Positions 5,187 to 11,643 of a DNA stretch of 12,310 bases are shown in pieces. The stretch spans positions 1 to 12,310 of the forward strand of contig JAHLWT010000096.1 in NCBI GenBank assembly GCA_019057775.1, written 5' to 3'. The notes under the pieces are model-generated. The model did not search any database, was not told where the DNA came from, and was given only the letters and a program-made list of their open reading frames with translations. Each line of letters opens with the position of its first letter. Within the stretch, counting starts at the first letter, position 1. Made by a program: the position numbers and the translations under genes. Source of the DNA: Promethearchaeota archaeon. Its GTDB lineage: Archaea; Asgardarchaeota; Lokiarchaeia; Sigynarchaeales; SOKP01.

Positions 5187-6611
5187 ATGGAAAAAATAAC
5201 TTTAGTTAAAAAGGATCTCCAAGAGAAGAGCGGTAAAGAATGGTTAGGTCTACAAAGACAAACAGAAAATAGGTTAGAATCTCTCATTTGGTATTTAGAC
5301 CATTCTAAGGTACAGGAAAATCCAAAATTAGTTGAAGAAATAATTGAACTTTATTATACTGCAAAAAATACTGATTTTATCAAGATGGAGGGTATTATTC
5401 GTAAATTAGATCAACTTAGTATAAAATTTAGTAAGGATAGTGCGATAAGAAAGACTCCCTTTGCACAATCACGCTCCCTAAGAGGAGAACCAGCAATTTA
5501 TACTAAATTAATAGAAGAATCCATAAAACAATTAGATGACTTTTTAAGCAGTACATCTGGCACGAGTTTACCCGAAAAAACAAAAAAATCTCTTATTACA
5601 TTTCTTGATTATCTCAATCATCCAAAACTCATCAGTAAAACAGGATTATATGAAGAAATGAGAGAAAAATACGATAATGCTAAGGAACAAGACTTTCTTT
5701 CAATGTCAATGTTCGATGACTTGTTGAACAAGTGTGAAATAAAATTAGGATCTATTTCCGATGAAGAGAAAAAATGGAAGAGTCCTGAGGAGAAAAAAAA
5801 AGAATTCGAGACTGCGGTTGAGGATTTTAAAGCTGAAAAAGAATTATTTCAAGAAAATCTTAAAAATCTAGAAACGGAAACCGAATCTATGAAATTGGAG
5901 AGAGAAAAAATAGAAACTGAGAAAGGTCAAATAGAAAAAGAACAAGAAACTTTAAAAAACGCACAAGGAAACCTTGAAACTGAAAAAAAATTATTCCAGG
6001 AAAAACTCAAAAATTTGGAAATTGAAGGTGAAGCTATAAAAGTAGAAAGAGAAAAAATGGAAACTGAAAAAAGTCAATTGGATAAAGAACGAGAGAATTT
6101 AGAAATGAAAGGAGAAGCACTGAAGGATGAGCGAGAAAAATTTGAAACTGAAAAAGGTCAAATGGAAAAAGAACGAGAGAATTTAGAAATGAAAAGTGAA
6201 ACTTTGAAAGTAGAGCGAGAAGAAATTGAAACTGAGAAAGTTCAAATGAAAAAAGAACGAGAAAGTATGGAAATCGAACTCGAAACTGAGAAAGTTCAAA
6301 TAGGTAAAGTACGAGAGAATTTAGAAATGAAAAGTGAAGCTATGAAAGTAGAGCGAGAAGAAATTGAAACTGAGAAAGTTCAAATGGAAAAAGAACGAGA
6401 AAATTTAAGAAACAAAGAGGAAAAATTTGAAGCTGAAAAGGAGAACTTAAATCAAGAACGCGCCATATTGCAATCAGAACAAGAGAAATTAAAAATAGAC
6501 CAAGAAAAATTAGATCTAGAAACTAAGAATCTTCAGATAAGAGAAGAAAATATTGAAGAGAAAAGAGAAAAGTTAGAGAGAGAACTAGCAAAATTGGAAT
6601 CAGAAGGCTAG
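5187..6611 (+). CDS. Long coiled-coil protein with duplicated helical N-terminal module
   Basis: A 474-aa, highly charged protein with no signal peptide or membrane segment. Residues about 28-190 hold a tandem duplication: 36-67 (YLDHSKVQENPK...) aligns without gaps to 142-173 (YLNHPKLISKTG...), 14 of 32 identical (Y, L, H, K, L, E, E, E, Y, A, K, D, F, M). Residues about 195-470 are one continuous coiled coil rich in E, K, L and Q. It is built from a 28-residue (four-heptad) repeat, as in ERENLEMKSEALKVEREE followed by IETEKVQMEK. Clear copies lie at 301-328, 329-356 and 376-403. Between the last two is a copy shortened by 10 residues, which puts an 18-residue step into the heptad register. 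A rod of roughly 40 nm is implied. No known family (SMC, golgin, myosin) is recognisable beyond composition. It is monocistronic and convergent with a gelsolin-like gene; a scaffold or cytoskeletal role is inference only. Confidence 0.75.
   Translation: MEKITLVKKDLQEKSGKEWLGLQRQTENRLESLIWYLDHSKVQENPKLVEEIIELYYTAKNTDFIKMEGIIRKLDQLSIKFSKDSAIRKTPFAQSRSLRGEPAIYTKLIEESIKQLDDFLSSTSGTSLPEKTKKSLITFLDYLNHPKLISKTGLYEEMREKYDNAKEQDFLSMSMFDDLLNKCEIKLGSISDEEKKWKSPEEKKKEFETAVEDFKAEKELFQENLKNLETETESMKLEREKIETEKGQIEKEQETLKNAQGNLETEKKLFQEKLKNLEIEGEAIKVEREKMETEKSQLDKERENLEMKGEALKDEREKFETEKGQMEKERENLEMKSETLKVEREEIETEKVQMKKERESMEIELETEKVQIGKVRENLEMKSEAMKVEREEIETEKVQMEKERENLRNKEEKFEAEKENLNQERAILQSEQEKLKIDQEKLDLETKNLQIREENIEEKREKLERELAKLESEG
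6087..6395 (+). repeat. 84-bp tandem repeats inside the coiled-coil gene
   Basis: The 28-residue protein repeat is also visible in DNA: GAAACTGAGAAAGTTCAAAT recurs near 6229, 6283 and 6367. The close DNA identity, including silent positions, suggests recent unit duplication. Copy number may vary between strains, or be wrong in a short-read assembly. Confidence 0.7.
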
Positions 6612-6639
6612 AAGCTAAAATTATTATCGCCAAAATTGT

Positions 6640-6668
6640 AAAATAGTATTATTCTATTTTTTATTTCT
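6640..6668 (+). terminator. Hairpin terminator after the coiled-coil gene
   Basis: AAAATAG (6640-6646) pairs perfectly with CTATTTT (6654-6660) around a 7-nt loop. A T-rich tract follows. It sits about 30 nt past the stop and could serve the coiled-coil transcript. Confidence 0.4.
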
Positions 6669-6682
6669 AATATAAAATAAAG

Positions 6683-6823
6683 TTATTTTAGAGAACTTCC
6701 ACATTTGGAGCAATAATCTCCTGTTTCATCTAAGATCTCTGCAGCACACAAAGGGCAAAAAATTTTTTCTGAAGTTTGAATTTCGGATTCTTTTTTACCA
6801 AAAATCGCAAAATTTCTTAAAAT
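6683..6823 (-). pseudogene. Out-of-frame zinc-ribbon relic after the gelsolin-like gene
   Basis: A 46-codon open stretch without an ATG, GTG or TTG start begins right behind a TAG. It reads ILRNFAIFGKKESEIQ..., then KIFCPLCAAEILDETGDYC (C23, C26, C38), with SKCGSSLK (C41) and a stop. Two CxxC knuckles 11 residues apart make a textbook C-terminal zinc ribbon. It begins 4 nt after the gelsolin-like stop, in a different frame, so it was probably once the tail of that protein or of a similar lost gene. A stop and at least one indel separate them now. An assembly or sequencing error at this spot is the alternative. Confidence 0.5.
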
Positions 6824-6827
6824 CTAG

Positions 6828-7370
6828 TTAATCTTTTAAAAATTTTACCGTGGTGTCCTGAAATCTAATTAAAATTCCACATGACTTAAAATACCCTAAT
6901 GCAAAGGGTCTAAAAGTTGGTTGCCCGTCAATTTTAGAATTTTCTAGCAGATCAGCAGTAAAGATTTCTGGAAGATATTTTCTTGTAATCGTCAGCTCTT
7001 TAACTTTTCCCATCATACGCATGATTTTTTTTAATGCTATCCCTGTGTGTGGAAAATTAAAGGCACTTAAAAATTCTAAAGGCTCATCTCCCACATCTAC
7101 TGAGATAATTTTACAAGGGCGAAGTCCACATTCCATTCTAAGTTCTTCTTGGAGAGCTATGGTGTTTCTAGAACTTACAAATCTACTACGAATTGAAGAT
7201 TTTGGTCCCTTCCAAATGAAAATTCTTCTTAGATCTTCACGAATAATTACAAATACTTGCTCTGGATGTAAAATCAGAAAAGATTGAAGCTCCTCTTCTA
7301 TTACTTCAACTTTCTTCTTCTCTCCCGAATCATCGAGCTCATAAACCATCAATCTCTCATTTTCATTCAT
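6828..7370 (-). CDS. Gelsolin-like domain protein (Asgard type)
   Basis: A 180-aa soluble protein. Residues about 26-105 match the gelsolin fold: HPEQVFVIIREDLRRIFIWKG (the 'vFll...iyvWkG' core strands), a long helix (SRFVSSRNTIALQEELRMEC), then CKIISVDVGDEPLEFLSAF (the 'v..v.eGdEp.eF' end). In eukaryotes these domains bind and remodel actin under calcium control, and Asgard archaea encode gelsolin-domain proteins acting on their own actins. Binding to actin is not shown by the sequence here. The C-terminal half (about 106-180) is unrecognised and ends in a short beta-rich FRPFALGYFKSCGILIRF segment. There is no SD at the ATG. It begins 48 nt behind the second RHH gene in the same orientation and could be co-transcribed. 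A zinc-ribbon relic follows it. Confidence 0.65.
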   Translation of the reverse strand: MNENERLMVYELDDSGEKKKVEVIEEELQSFLILHPEQVFVIIREDLRRIFIWKGPKSSIRSRFVSSRNTIALQEELRMECGLRPCKIISVDVGDEPLEFLSAFNFPHTGIALKKIMRMMGKVKELTITRKYLPEIFTADLLENSKIDGQPTFRPFALGYFKSCGILIRFQDTTVKFLKD

Positions 7371-7374
7371 TTTG

Positions 7375-7764
7375 AAAAGTTAAACTAAGACTTTTAAAAA
7401 TACAAAATTCTTTCTTTATTACTTAATTTCATCAAATAGCTTTTTAGATCGCTTCAAATCATCCTTCATTTCAGAATCAGTTAAAGAAGGGGCCTGAATC
7501 TTTTCACGATCAACATATTCCATCATTTTATAAATTGATACTTTTGCTAAGATAGCCGCCTCTGCCATGCTTACTAATCCCTTCCGATATTTCTCACCAC
7601 TCTCTTTCAATCGATATTCTTGAATTTGGGCAAGAAGAAATTTTCGAATTAGAGATGAACGATCTATACGTTCTCTTTCAGAGATCTTGTTTAATTCATC
7701 AATTTCCTTCTCATCTAATCTAGTTGAAACGACATCAGTCATTTTTTATTCTCCTCCATTTCTT
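7375..7764. repeat. 390-bp direct repeat, copy 2 (orphan RHH gene unit)
   Basis: One mismatch to 3999-4388 over the full length. Flanks on both sides are unrelated to those of copy 1. The left end stops inside an A-run 4 bp before the gelsolin-like gene's start region. The right end stops in the purine-rich leader ahead of the SD. Confidence 0.95.
7419..7742 (-). CDS. Orphan RHH + UPF0175 antitoxin-like protein, copy 2
   Basis: 107 aa, identical to the copy at 4043-4366 except for Asp instead of Asn at residue 3 (GAT versus AAT). The same RHH (1-45) and UPF0175 (50-82) segments and the same GGAGGAG SD are carried within the duplicated unit. No PIN toxin follows; the next gene downstream is the gelsolin-like one, 48 nt away. 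Upstream, the open frame MKKLQEMEENKK ends in a TGA overlapping its ATG, mirroring the arrangement at copy 1. Two nearly identical DNA-binding proteins 3.4 kb apart would bind the same sites. Confidence 0.8.
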   Translation of the reverse strand: MTDVVSTRLDEKEIDELNKISERERIDRSSLIRKFLLAQIQEYRLKESGEKYRKGLVSMAEAAILAKVSIYKMMEYVDREKIQAPSLTDSEMKDDLKRSKKLFDEIK

Positions 7765-7823
7765 GAAGTTTTTTCATATAGAACAAAATGGATTTTGGTT
7801 TCGTTGCATTTACTGATTCTAAT

Positions 7824-7910
7824 TTATCTAAAGTTAGCAAAAAACCACATTATCTCTTCAATCGTGTCTAAAGATTGAAGCCAATCCTCATTGAAAATTT
7901 GAAATATCAT
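7824..7910 (-). pseudogene. Truncated 5' copy of the small membrane-protein gene
   Basis: The 130-bp repeat carries the promoter, the ATG (at 7910) and the first 23 codons (MIFQIFNEDWLQSL...) of the membrane gene at 2656-3057. It then runs into foreign sequence and stops after 28 codons (...MWFFANFR). All membrane helices but the start of the first are lost, so it is a dead fragment. Because it keeps the parental promoter it could still be transcribed toward the RHH copy at 7742. Confidence 0.75.
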
Positions 7911-7969
7911 TTTATTATATCACTTCTATTAATTTATATTATTTTTGGTTTAGAACGATAAATAACAGA
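7840..7969. repeat. 130-bp perfect direct repeat, copy 2
   Basis: Identical to 2987-3116, same orientation. It lies 75 bp to the right of the second RHH unit, whereas in the parental locus the same segment lies 882 bp to the left of the first RHH unit. The remaining gap up to 8089 holds only a TATATTA/TAATATA inverted repeat (7982-7999) and the next promoter. Confidence 0.95.
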
Positions 7970-8053
7970 ATCGATTTTCTCTATATTATAAGTAATATAA
8001 CTTGAGTATAAGAAATCATTTTTTAATCGAGTAAAAACTTATTATTATTAAAG

Positions 8054-8060
8054 TATAAAT
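8054..8060 (+). promoter_or_regulatory. TATA box of the amidohydrolase gene
   Basis: TATAAAT is centred about 33 bp before the ATG at 8090. There is no SD before the ATG, so the leader is very short or absent. Confidence 0.5.
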
Positions 8061-8089
8061 CTAGTTATTATCTAAATTAGGTTCATAAA

Positions 8090-9028
8090 ATGATTATTGA
8101 CGTGCACTATCACTTAAGTCCGTTTGAAATGGAATATGAAGATTTATTGGGGCGTTTGGGAGAGCAAGCTAGATTGGCTAAGGCGGCTGGGATAAAAATC
8201 GACGAAGAGACCTTAACCCGCAGAGCTGCTGAACGATATCCTGATGTTACCGGGGAAAAAATAATTAAATGGATGAATGAAGCAGGTATTGATTTTACAT
8301 GCGTAAATACTGTGGATAATGTAGATAATGAAGTGTTGACAGAAGAAATCGCTCAGAACCTTAATAAGAGAATAGCAGATATAGCTAATAAATATCCCGA
8401 TCGTTTAATGGCTTTTGCAGGTATCGATCCAAGGAGAGAAAACGCATTAGACATGTTAAAGCAGTGTTTTGAAGATTATGACATGAAAGGGTTGAAATAC
8501 CACTGCGATAGCGGATACGATCCAAATAGTCCAGAATCAATCAAAATTTTGAAATATCTGGAAAAAAAGGGAGGTATTTTACTCACACATACAGGCCCAT
8601 TAGGACCTCCTGCCCATTGCAAATATACCGAGCCAATTCTTCTCTCAGAAACTTCAAATAAACTCCCCAATTTAAAGATTATAGCAGCTCATATGGGGAG
8701 TCCACCCAAATGGAGGGAGTGGGCAGCACTTGCAGCATTTTATCCTAACTTATATGGGGATATGGCAATGTGGCAAGCCTACGCATTCGGTAAATACGAA
8801 TTATTCTGTAGAGAATTAAGGGATTTAATAGACTACGCAGGATTGGAGAAAGTAATGTTCGCGTCAGATGGACCCGTATATGATATCGTTATTCCAACAA
8901 AGAACTACATTCAACTAATTCAAAACCTTCCGAAGGACGCACCTAAAGGAATAAAATTCACAGAAGAGGAAGTCGAAGCTATTTTAGGTAATAATGCCGC
9001 AAAGCTTTTAGGTATTTCAAAACGGTAG
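8090..9028 (+). CDS. Metal-dependent amidohydrolase (amidohydrolase-2 / ACMSD-like family)
   Basis: A 312-aa TIM-barrel enzyme of the usual family length. Metal and catalytic residues are in their expected places: H6 and H8 in MIIDVHYHL, H138 in LKYHCD, H167 in ILLTHTGP, H201 in IIAAHMGSP and D260 in MFASDGP. The family-typical end FTEEEVEAILGNNAAKLLGI is present. Members hydrolyse or decarboxylate small carboxylates (ACMSD, gamma-resorcylate decarboxylase, 2-pyrone-4,6-dicarboxylate lactonase). The phrase GLKYHCDSGYDPNSPE, with PRRENAL earlier, is common in the uncharacterised archaeal and bacterial branch, so the substrate is unknown. It is monocistronic. Composition is slightly less AT-rich than its neighbours, and the gene is intact. 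Confidence 0.9.
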   Translation: MIIDVHYHLSPFEMEYEDLLGRLGEQARLAKAAGIKIDEETLTRRAAERYPDVTGEKIIKWMNEAGIDFTCVNTVDNVDNEVLTEEIAQNLNKRIADIANKYPDRLMAFAGIDPRRENALDMLKQCFEDYDMKGLKYHCDSGYDPNSPESIKILKYLEKKGGILLTHTGPLGPPAHCKYTEPILLSETSNKLPNLKIIAAHMGSPPKWREWAALAAFYPNLYGDMAMWQAYAFGKYELFCRELRDLIDYAGLEKVMFASDGPVYDIVIPTKNYIQLIQNLPKDAPKGIKFTEEEVEAILGNNAAKLLGISKR

Positions 9029-9044
9029 TAATTTTTAATGCTTT

Positions 9045-9057
9045 TACTTTTTTTTTA
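9045..9057 (+). terminator. T-tract terminator of the amidohydrolase gene
   Basis: A run of nine T (9048-9056) begins about 20 nt after the stop codon, with no hairpin needed: the common archaeal form. Confidence 0.5.
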
Positions 9058-9156
9058 TCAGACTATATGGATTTTCACATTATACTCATTATTACTTTTA
9101 TCAGCAATATCTATTGATAATTCATATCTTAATTTTATACTTAAATAGAATTGAAG

Positions 9157-9178
9157 AATGTTCCCATATGGAAACATT
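9157..9178. promoter_or_regulatory. 22-bp near-perfect palindrome, candidate operator
   Basis: The core is GTTCCCATATGGAAAC, flanked by AAT on the left and ATT on the right. Of 11 base pairs, 10 match; only C9163/A9172 breaks the symmetry. It stands alone in AT-rich DNA, just upstream of the TATA-like elements of the 464-aa winged-helix gene. That is the expected place for a dimeric activator or repressor site, possibly bound by that gene's own product. Confidence 0.6.
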
Positions 9179-9197
9179 TATATATTTAAACAACTTT

Positions 9198-9205
9198 TTT
9201 AAATA
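9198..9205 (+). promoter_or_regulatory. Putative TATA box of the winged-helix gene
   Basis: TTTAAATA is centred about 29 bp before the ATG at 9231, consistent with a leaderless start. Other TATA-like runs nearby (TTTATATATTTAAA at 9177-9190 and TATATAAAT at 9207-9215) make the exact element uncertain. Confidence 0.4.
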
Positions 9206-9230
9206 TTATATAAATAAATGAATTTTATCC

Positions 9231-10625
9231 ATGCCAAATTCAATGAAAAAAGATAATCCAACTCGAGAACTGCCGATAAGCCTACAAGGTATCGAAACTA
9301 TTTTATTATTTTTAAATGAAAAGGATAAAACAACGTCGAGTATCCGAAATATTAGCGAACAGACCAGACTTTCCATGAGAGTCGTAAAAAATATCCTTTT
9401 ACAATTAGAAAAATTCAATCAAGTAGAGAGAGTTACAGTAAAAAATAACATCCTTCCAAAATGGAGGATTACAAAATTTGGAAAGAAAGTTATAAAAGAG
9501 GCGAAGGGTATAGAAAAGAATATTAAATTTTTGAGTAGAGAAGATGAATTGTTATATAGAATTTCCGTCTATGAAAACATTTATGACTTAAAAGAAGAAA
9601 GCAGGCAAAAACAAGAATCTATTATTTCTGAATTAGGGACTTTACAAGTTGAATTAAGTAAAATCCTTGGTCCAATCCTTAACATAAATAATCCGATTTT
9701 TGAAGATTTGGTGAGTTTTTTTATTAAGCGAGTCAAATTTCTTAACCAACGAGTATCAAATTTAGTTAAAGACCCAATTGCCAGTTATTCATTAAAAAAG
9801 ATAGGCGAAAAACAGAAAAAAGTTTCGAAAGAAAAAGAAAAACTTTTATTCACAGAAATCTATTTCTTCAATTCAGTAATATTAAACGAAATAAAGCGAA
9901 TATCTGATTTCATGATTAATTTATCGCATTTTATTGAGAATGAAGCGATTTCTAATGCTTATTCAGTAGCAATCGATCTGAGGGAAGAGATTAGATTACT
10001 AACGAGTTTTATTTATCAAAGAGAATCTTTAAATGTAAATTCTCATAAACTTCCAACTGAAGATTTAAAGCAGTTATCTAAGAATAAATTTAGCGTAGAA
10101 ATTTTGGATAATATAATTGAAAGTCCTATGGATGACCCAAAGCGAATGAAGGGAATAGAAGATGCTGTTTTAGAATTCTTGGCTGCGTTAAATAAAGGTG
10201 AGAAACTATTAAAAGACCATAGCCACGAAATTTCTGAGAATATTCCTTTATATGCTTTATATCAATTAATTTTGGATGAAAAGCCAAATTTGAATTTTAC
10301 CATAGATAAATTGGAACTTGTAATAAATTCTCTTGCTGATAATGGATACATACCAGGAATAAAGATTATCCAAGAAGATGAAGATCATTATCTTAAAGTA
10401 GTTCAATTGAGAGCACATGATATTTCAGAGGATGAATCAAATCTTATTTCTTTTGCGCTTAAACTTCAAAAATTCACATTAGCAGATATGATAGGAGCAA
10501 GTGGTTGGACCATGGCAAAAATTACTAAAATTTTAAATACACTTACCGAGCTTGGAATTATCAAATATTCGAAATCTTTTTTACATGGTGAACAATGGTA
10601 TATCGTTTCTGAGCATAATGATTAA
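9231..10625 (+). CDS. Multi-winged-helix protein with EAP30 (ESCRT-II)-like C-terminus
   Basis: A 464-aa soluble protein. Residues about 16-92 form a winged helix-turn-helix: recognition region SIRNISEQTRLSMRVVKNIL, then a wing with KWRITKFGKKVI. Residues about 105-330 are helical with coiled-coil stretches. The C-terminus has two more winged helices. One is at about 338-395 (IPLYALYQLILD..., LELVINSLADNGYIPGIKII, HYLKVVQL). The other is at about 398-462 (SEDESNLISFALKLQKFTLADMIG, SGWTMAKITKILNTLTELGIIKY, GEQWYIV). Their spacing and phrases follow the tandem winged helices of Vps22/SNF8 (EAP30 domain), where 'W...A..iL..L...Gl...wylp' closes the protein. ESCRT-II proteins are known in Asgard archaea, but the N-terminal wHTH is not part of canonical Vps22. 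It could instead be a transcription regulator or PCI-like protein. An SPFH gene follows 75 bp downstream. Confidence 0.6.
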   Translation: MPNSMKKDNPTRELPISLQGIETILLFLNEKDKTTSSIRNISEQTRLSMRVVKNILLQLEKFNQVERVTVKNNILPKWRITKFGKKVIKEAKGIEKNIKFLSREDELLYRISVYENIYDLKEESRQKQESIISELGTLQVELSKILGPILNINNPIFEDLVSFFIKRVKFLNQRVSNLVKDPIASYSLKKIGEKQKKVSKEKEKLLFTEIYFFNSVILNEIKRISDFMINLSHFIENEAISNAYSVAIDLREEIRLLTSFIYQRESLNVNSHKLPTEDLKQLSKNKFSVEILDNIIESPMDDPKRMKGIEDAVLEFLAALNKGEKLLKDHSHEISENIPLYALYQLILDEKPNLNFTIDKLELVINSLADNGYIPGIKIIQEDEDHYLKVVQLRAHDISEDESNLISFALKLQKFTLADMIGASGWTMAKITKILNTLTELGIIKYSKSFLHGEQWYIVSEHND

Positions 10626-10633
10626 TTTAAGAA

Positions 10634-10643
10634 TATATAAAAT
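10634..10643 (+). promoter_or_regulatory. Possible TATA box of the SPFH gene
   Basis: TATATAAAAT predicts transcription from about 10665 and a leader of about 35 nt that contains the SD at 10691-10694. The SPFH gene may thus have its own promoter in addition to read-through from upstream. Confidence 0.35.
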
Positions 10644-10689
10644 AATTGAATAAAAATTAAAAAAAATATTAATTTAAAATTAAAATAAT

Positions 10690-10695
10690 TGAGGA
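10690..10695 (+). promoter_or_regulatory. Shine-Dalgarno site deciding the SPFH start
   Basis: GAGG at 10691-10694 lies 6 nt before the ATG at 10701. This favours that ATG over the in-frame TTG at 10689, which overlaps the SD itself. Confidence 0.55.
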
Positions 10696-10700
10696 TAAAC

Positions 10701-11561
10701 ATGTTTAGAGAAATAAAACATAAAAAGTTCAAAGATTTTGACCCTGAAATTATAGCATGGCAGAGAGGAGATAGGGGAGCTCTCGATACCCCGTTAATGT
10801 ATATCTTTCCTCAAAGGGGAGATAATATTAAGGAAAAGAAATTTTTTGCTGTAAAAGATTATGAAAAAGCAATTTTTTACAATAAAGGAGAGTTAGTTGC
10901 TGTTCTTGGAGGGGGTATATATGAACTTGATAAGAATGCAAGAATTAAAGGGACTGAAATAGTTTGGATTGATACATCCTTTACTGAAATTCCATGGGGT
11001 ATTCCACAATCGGAGGGTATTCCTACTCAAGATGGATATATTATTGGATTATATGGAGATTTAAAATTAAAAATTAGTGACCCAAAAATATTCTATAACG
11101 ATGTCGTAGCAGGTACGAAGATATGGAGTGTTCACGACCTCAAAAAATGGATAATTAGTCTTTTACACACTTCTTTAAGGGATATTTTTAAAAATTATAA
11201 TGCCAAGAGCATCATTTTAGAAGATCGTGATCGCGTAATTAATTTAATAACCTCGAAAGTTACTGAAGAGTTTTTAAGATATGGTTTAGAACTTGAAACA
11301 TTCAATGTAATTGGTATTAAGGCTCCAGATGATGCTGAAAAACTTTTTAAGGAAGATAAAGAGAGAATTGAATATTTTACCAGACAGAAAAAAGATCTGA
11401 AGAACCGTATTGAAGATTTAAAAAATAAATTACAAGACTTACAAGATCTTTTAATAAAGGACGAAATAACTCAAGAAGACTATGATAAGAAGAAAAAACA
11501 AATTCACATTTTTATTGAAGAAGCCCAAGATGAATTAAAGAAACTTAATGGAAATATATAG
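10701..11561 (+). CDS. SPFH/band-7 domain protein with SHOCT-like tail
   Basis: A 286-aa protein related to the soluble SPFH branch ('virion core protein'/YdjI-like) rather than to classic prohibitins: it has no N-terminal membrane helix. The N-terminus (AWQRGDRGALDTPLMYIFPQ) and GGGIYELDKNARIKGTEIVW lead into the SPFH domain at about 50-206, with EIPWGIPQSEGIPTQDGYII, GLYGDLKLKISDPKIFY, and an alpha-helical second half ending ETFNVIGIKAPDDAEKL. Residues 215-285 are coiled coil and contain LIKDEITQEDYDKKKKQI, the pattern of a SHOCT oligomerisation motif. SPFH proteins assemble into large rings or membrane microdomains that often recruit proteases, AAA ATPases or remodelling factors. It lies between an ESCRT-II-like and a CDC48-N-like gene. 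A frameshifted extension may follow (11570-11617). Confidence 0.8.
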   Translation: MFREIKHKKFKDFDPEIIAWQRGDRGALDTPLMYIFPQRGDNIKEKKFFAVKDYEKAIFYNKGELVAVLGGGIYELDKNARIKGTEIVWIDTSFTEIPWGIPQSEGIPTQDGYIIGLYGDLKLKISDPKIFYNDVVAGTKIWSVHDLKKWIISLLHTSLRDIFKNYNAKSIILEDRDRVINLITSKVTEEFLRYGLELETFNVIGIKAPDDAEKLFKEDKERIEYFTRQKKDLKNRIEDLKNKLQDLQDLLIKDEITQEDYDKKKKQIHIFIEEAQDELKKLNGNI

Positions 11562-11569
11562 ATAAATTA

Positions 11570-11617
11570 ATGGAATCTTATAAAGAATGGGAAGAAATGC
11601 GATTTGGAAAGAAGTAA
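11570..11617 (+). other. 15-codon ORF, possibly the frameshifted tail of the SPFH protein
   Basis: MESYKEWEEMRFGKK starts 9 nt after the SPFH stop. The frame is open further left, as WKYIDKLMESYKEW, over the last SPFH codons. Its amphipathic, charged character continues the SPFH coiled coil. Either a one-base indel has clipped about 20 residues from the SPFH tail, or this is a chance micro-ORF. It has no SD of its own. Confidence 0.3.
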
Positions 11618-11643
11618 GGAAAAGATAGCAATAATAAAAAAGT

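Noticed and set aside
5187..6611. Assignment of the coiled-coil protein to SMC, Rad50 or myosin-like families
   Set aside because: Only the E/K/L-rich composition resembles them; there are no Walker motifs, hinge or head domains, so a named family would be misleading.
7021..7287. Plus-strand ORF of 88 codons opposite the gelsolin-like gene
   Set aside because: Antisense shadow of a gene with a recognisable fold; no start signal.
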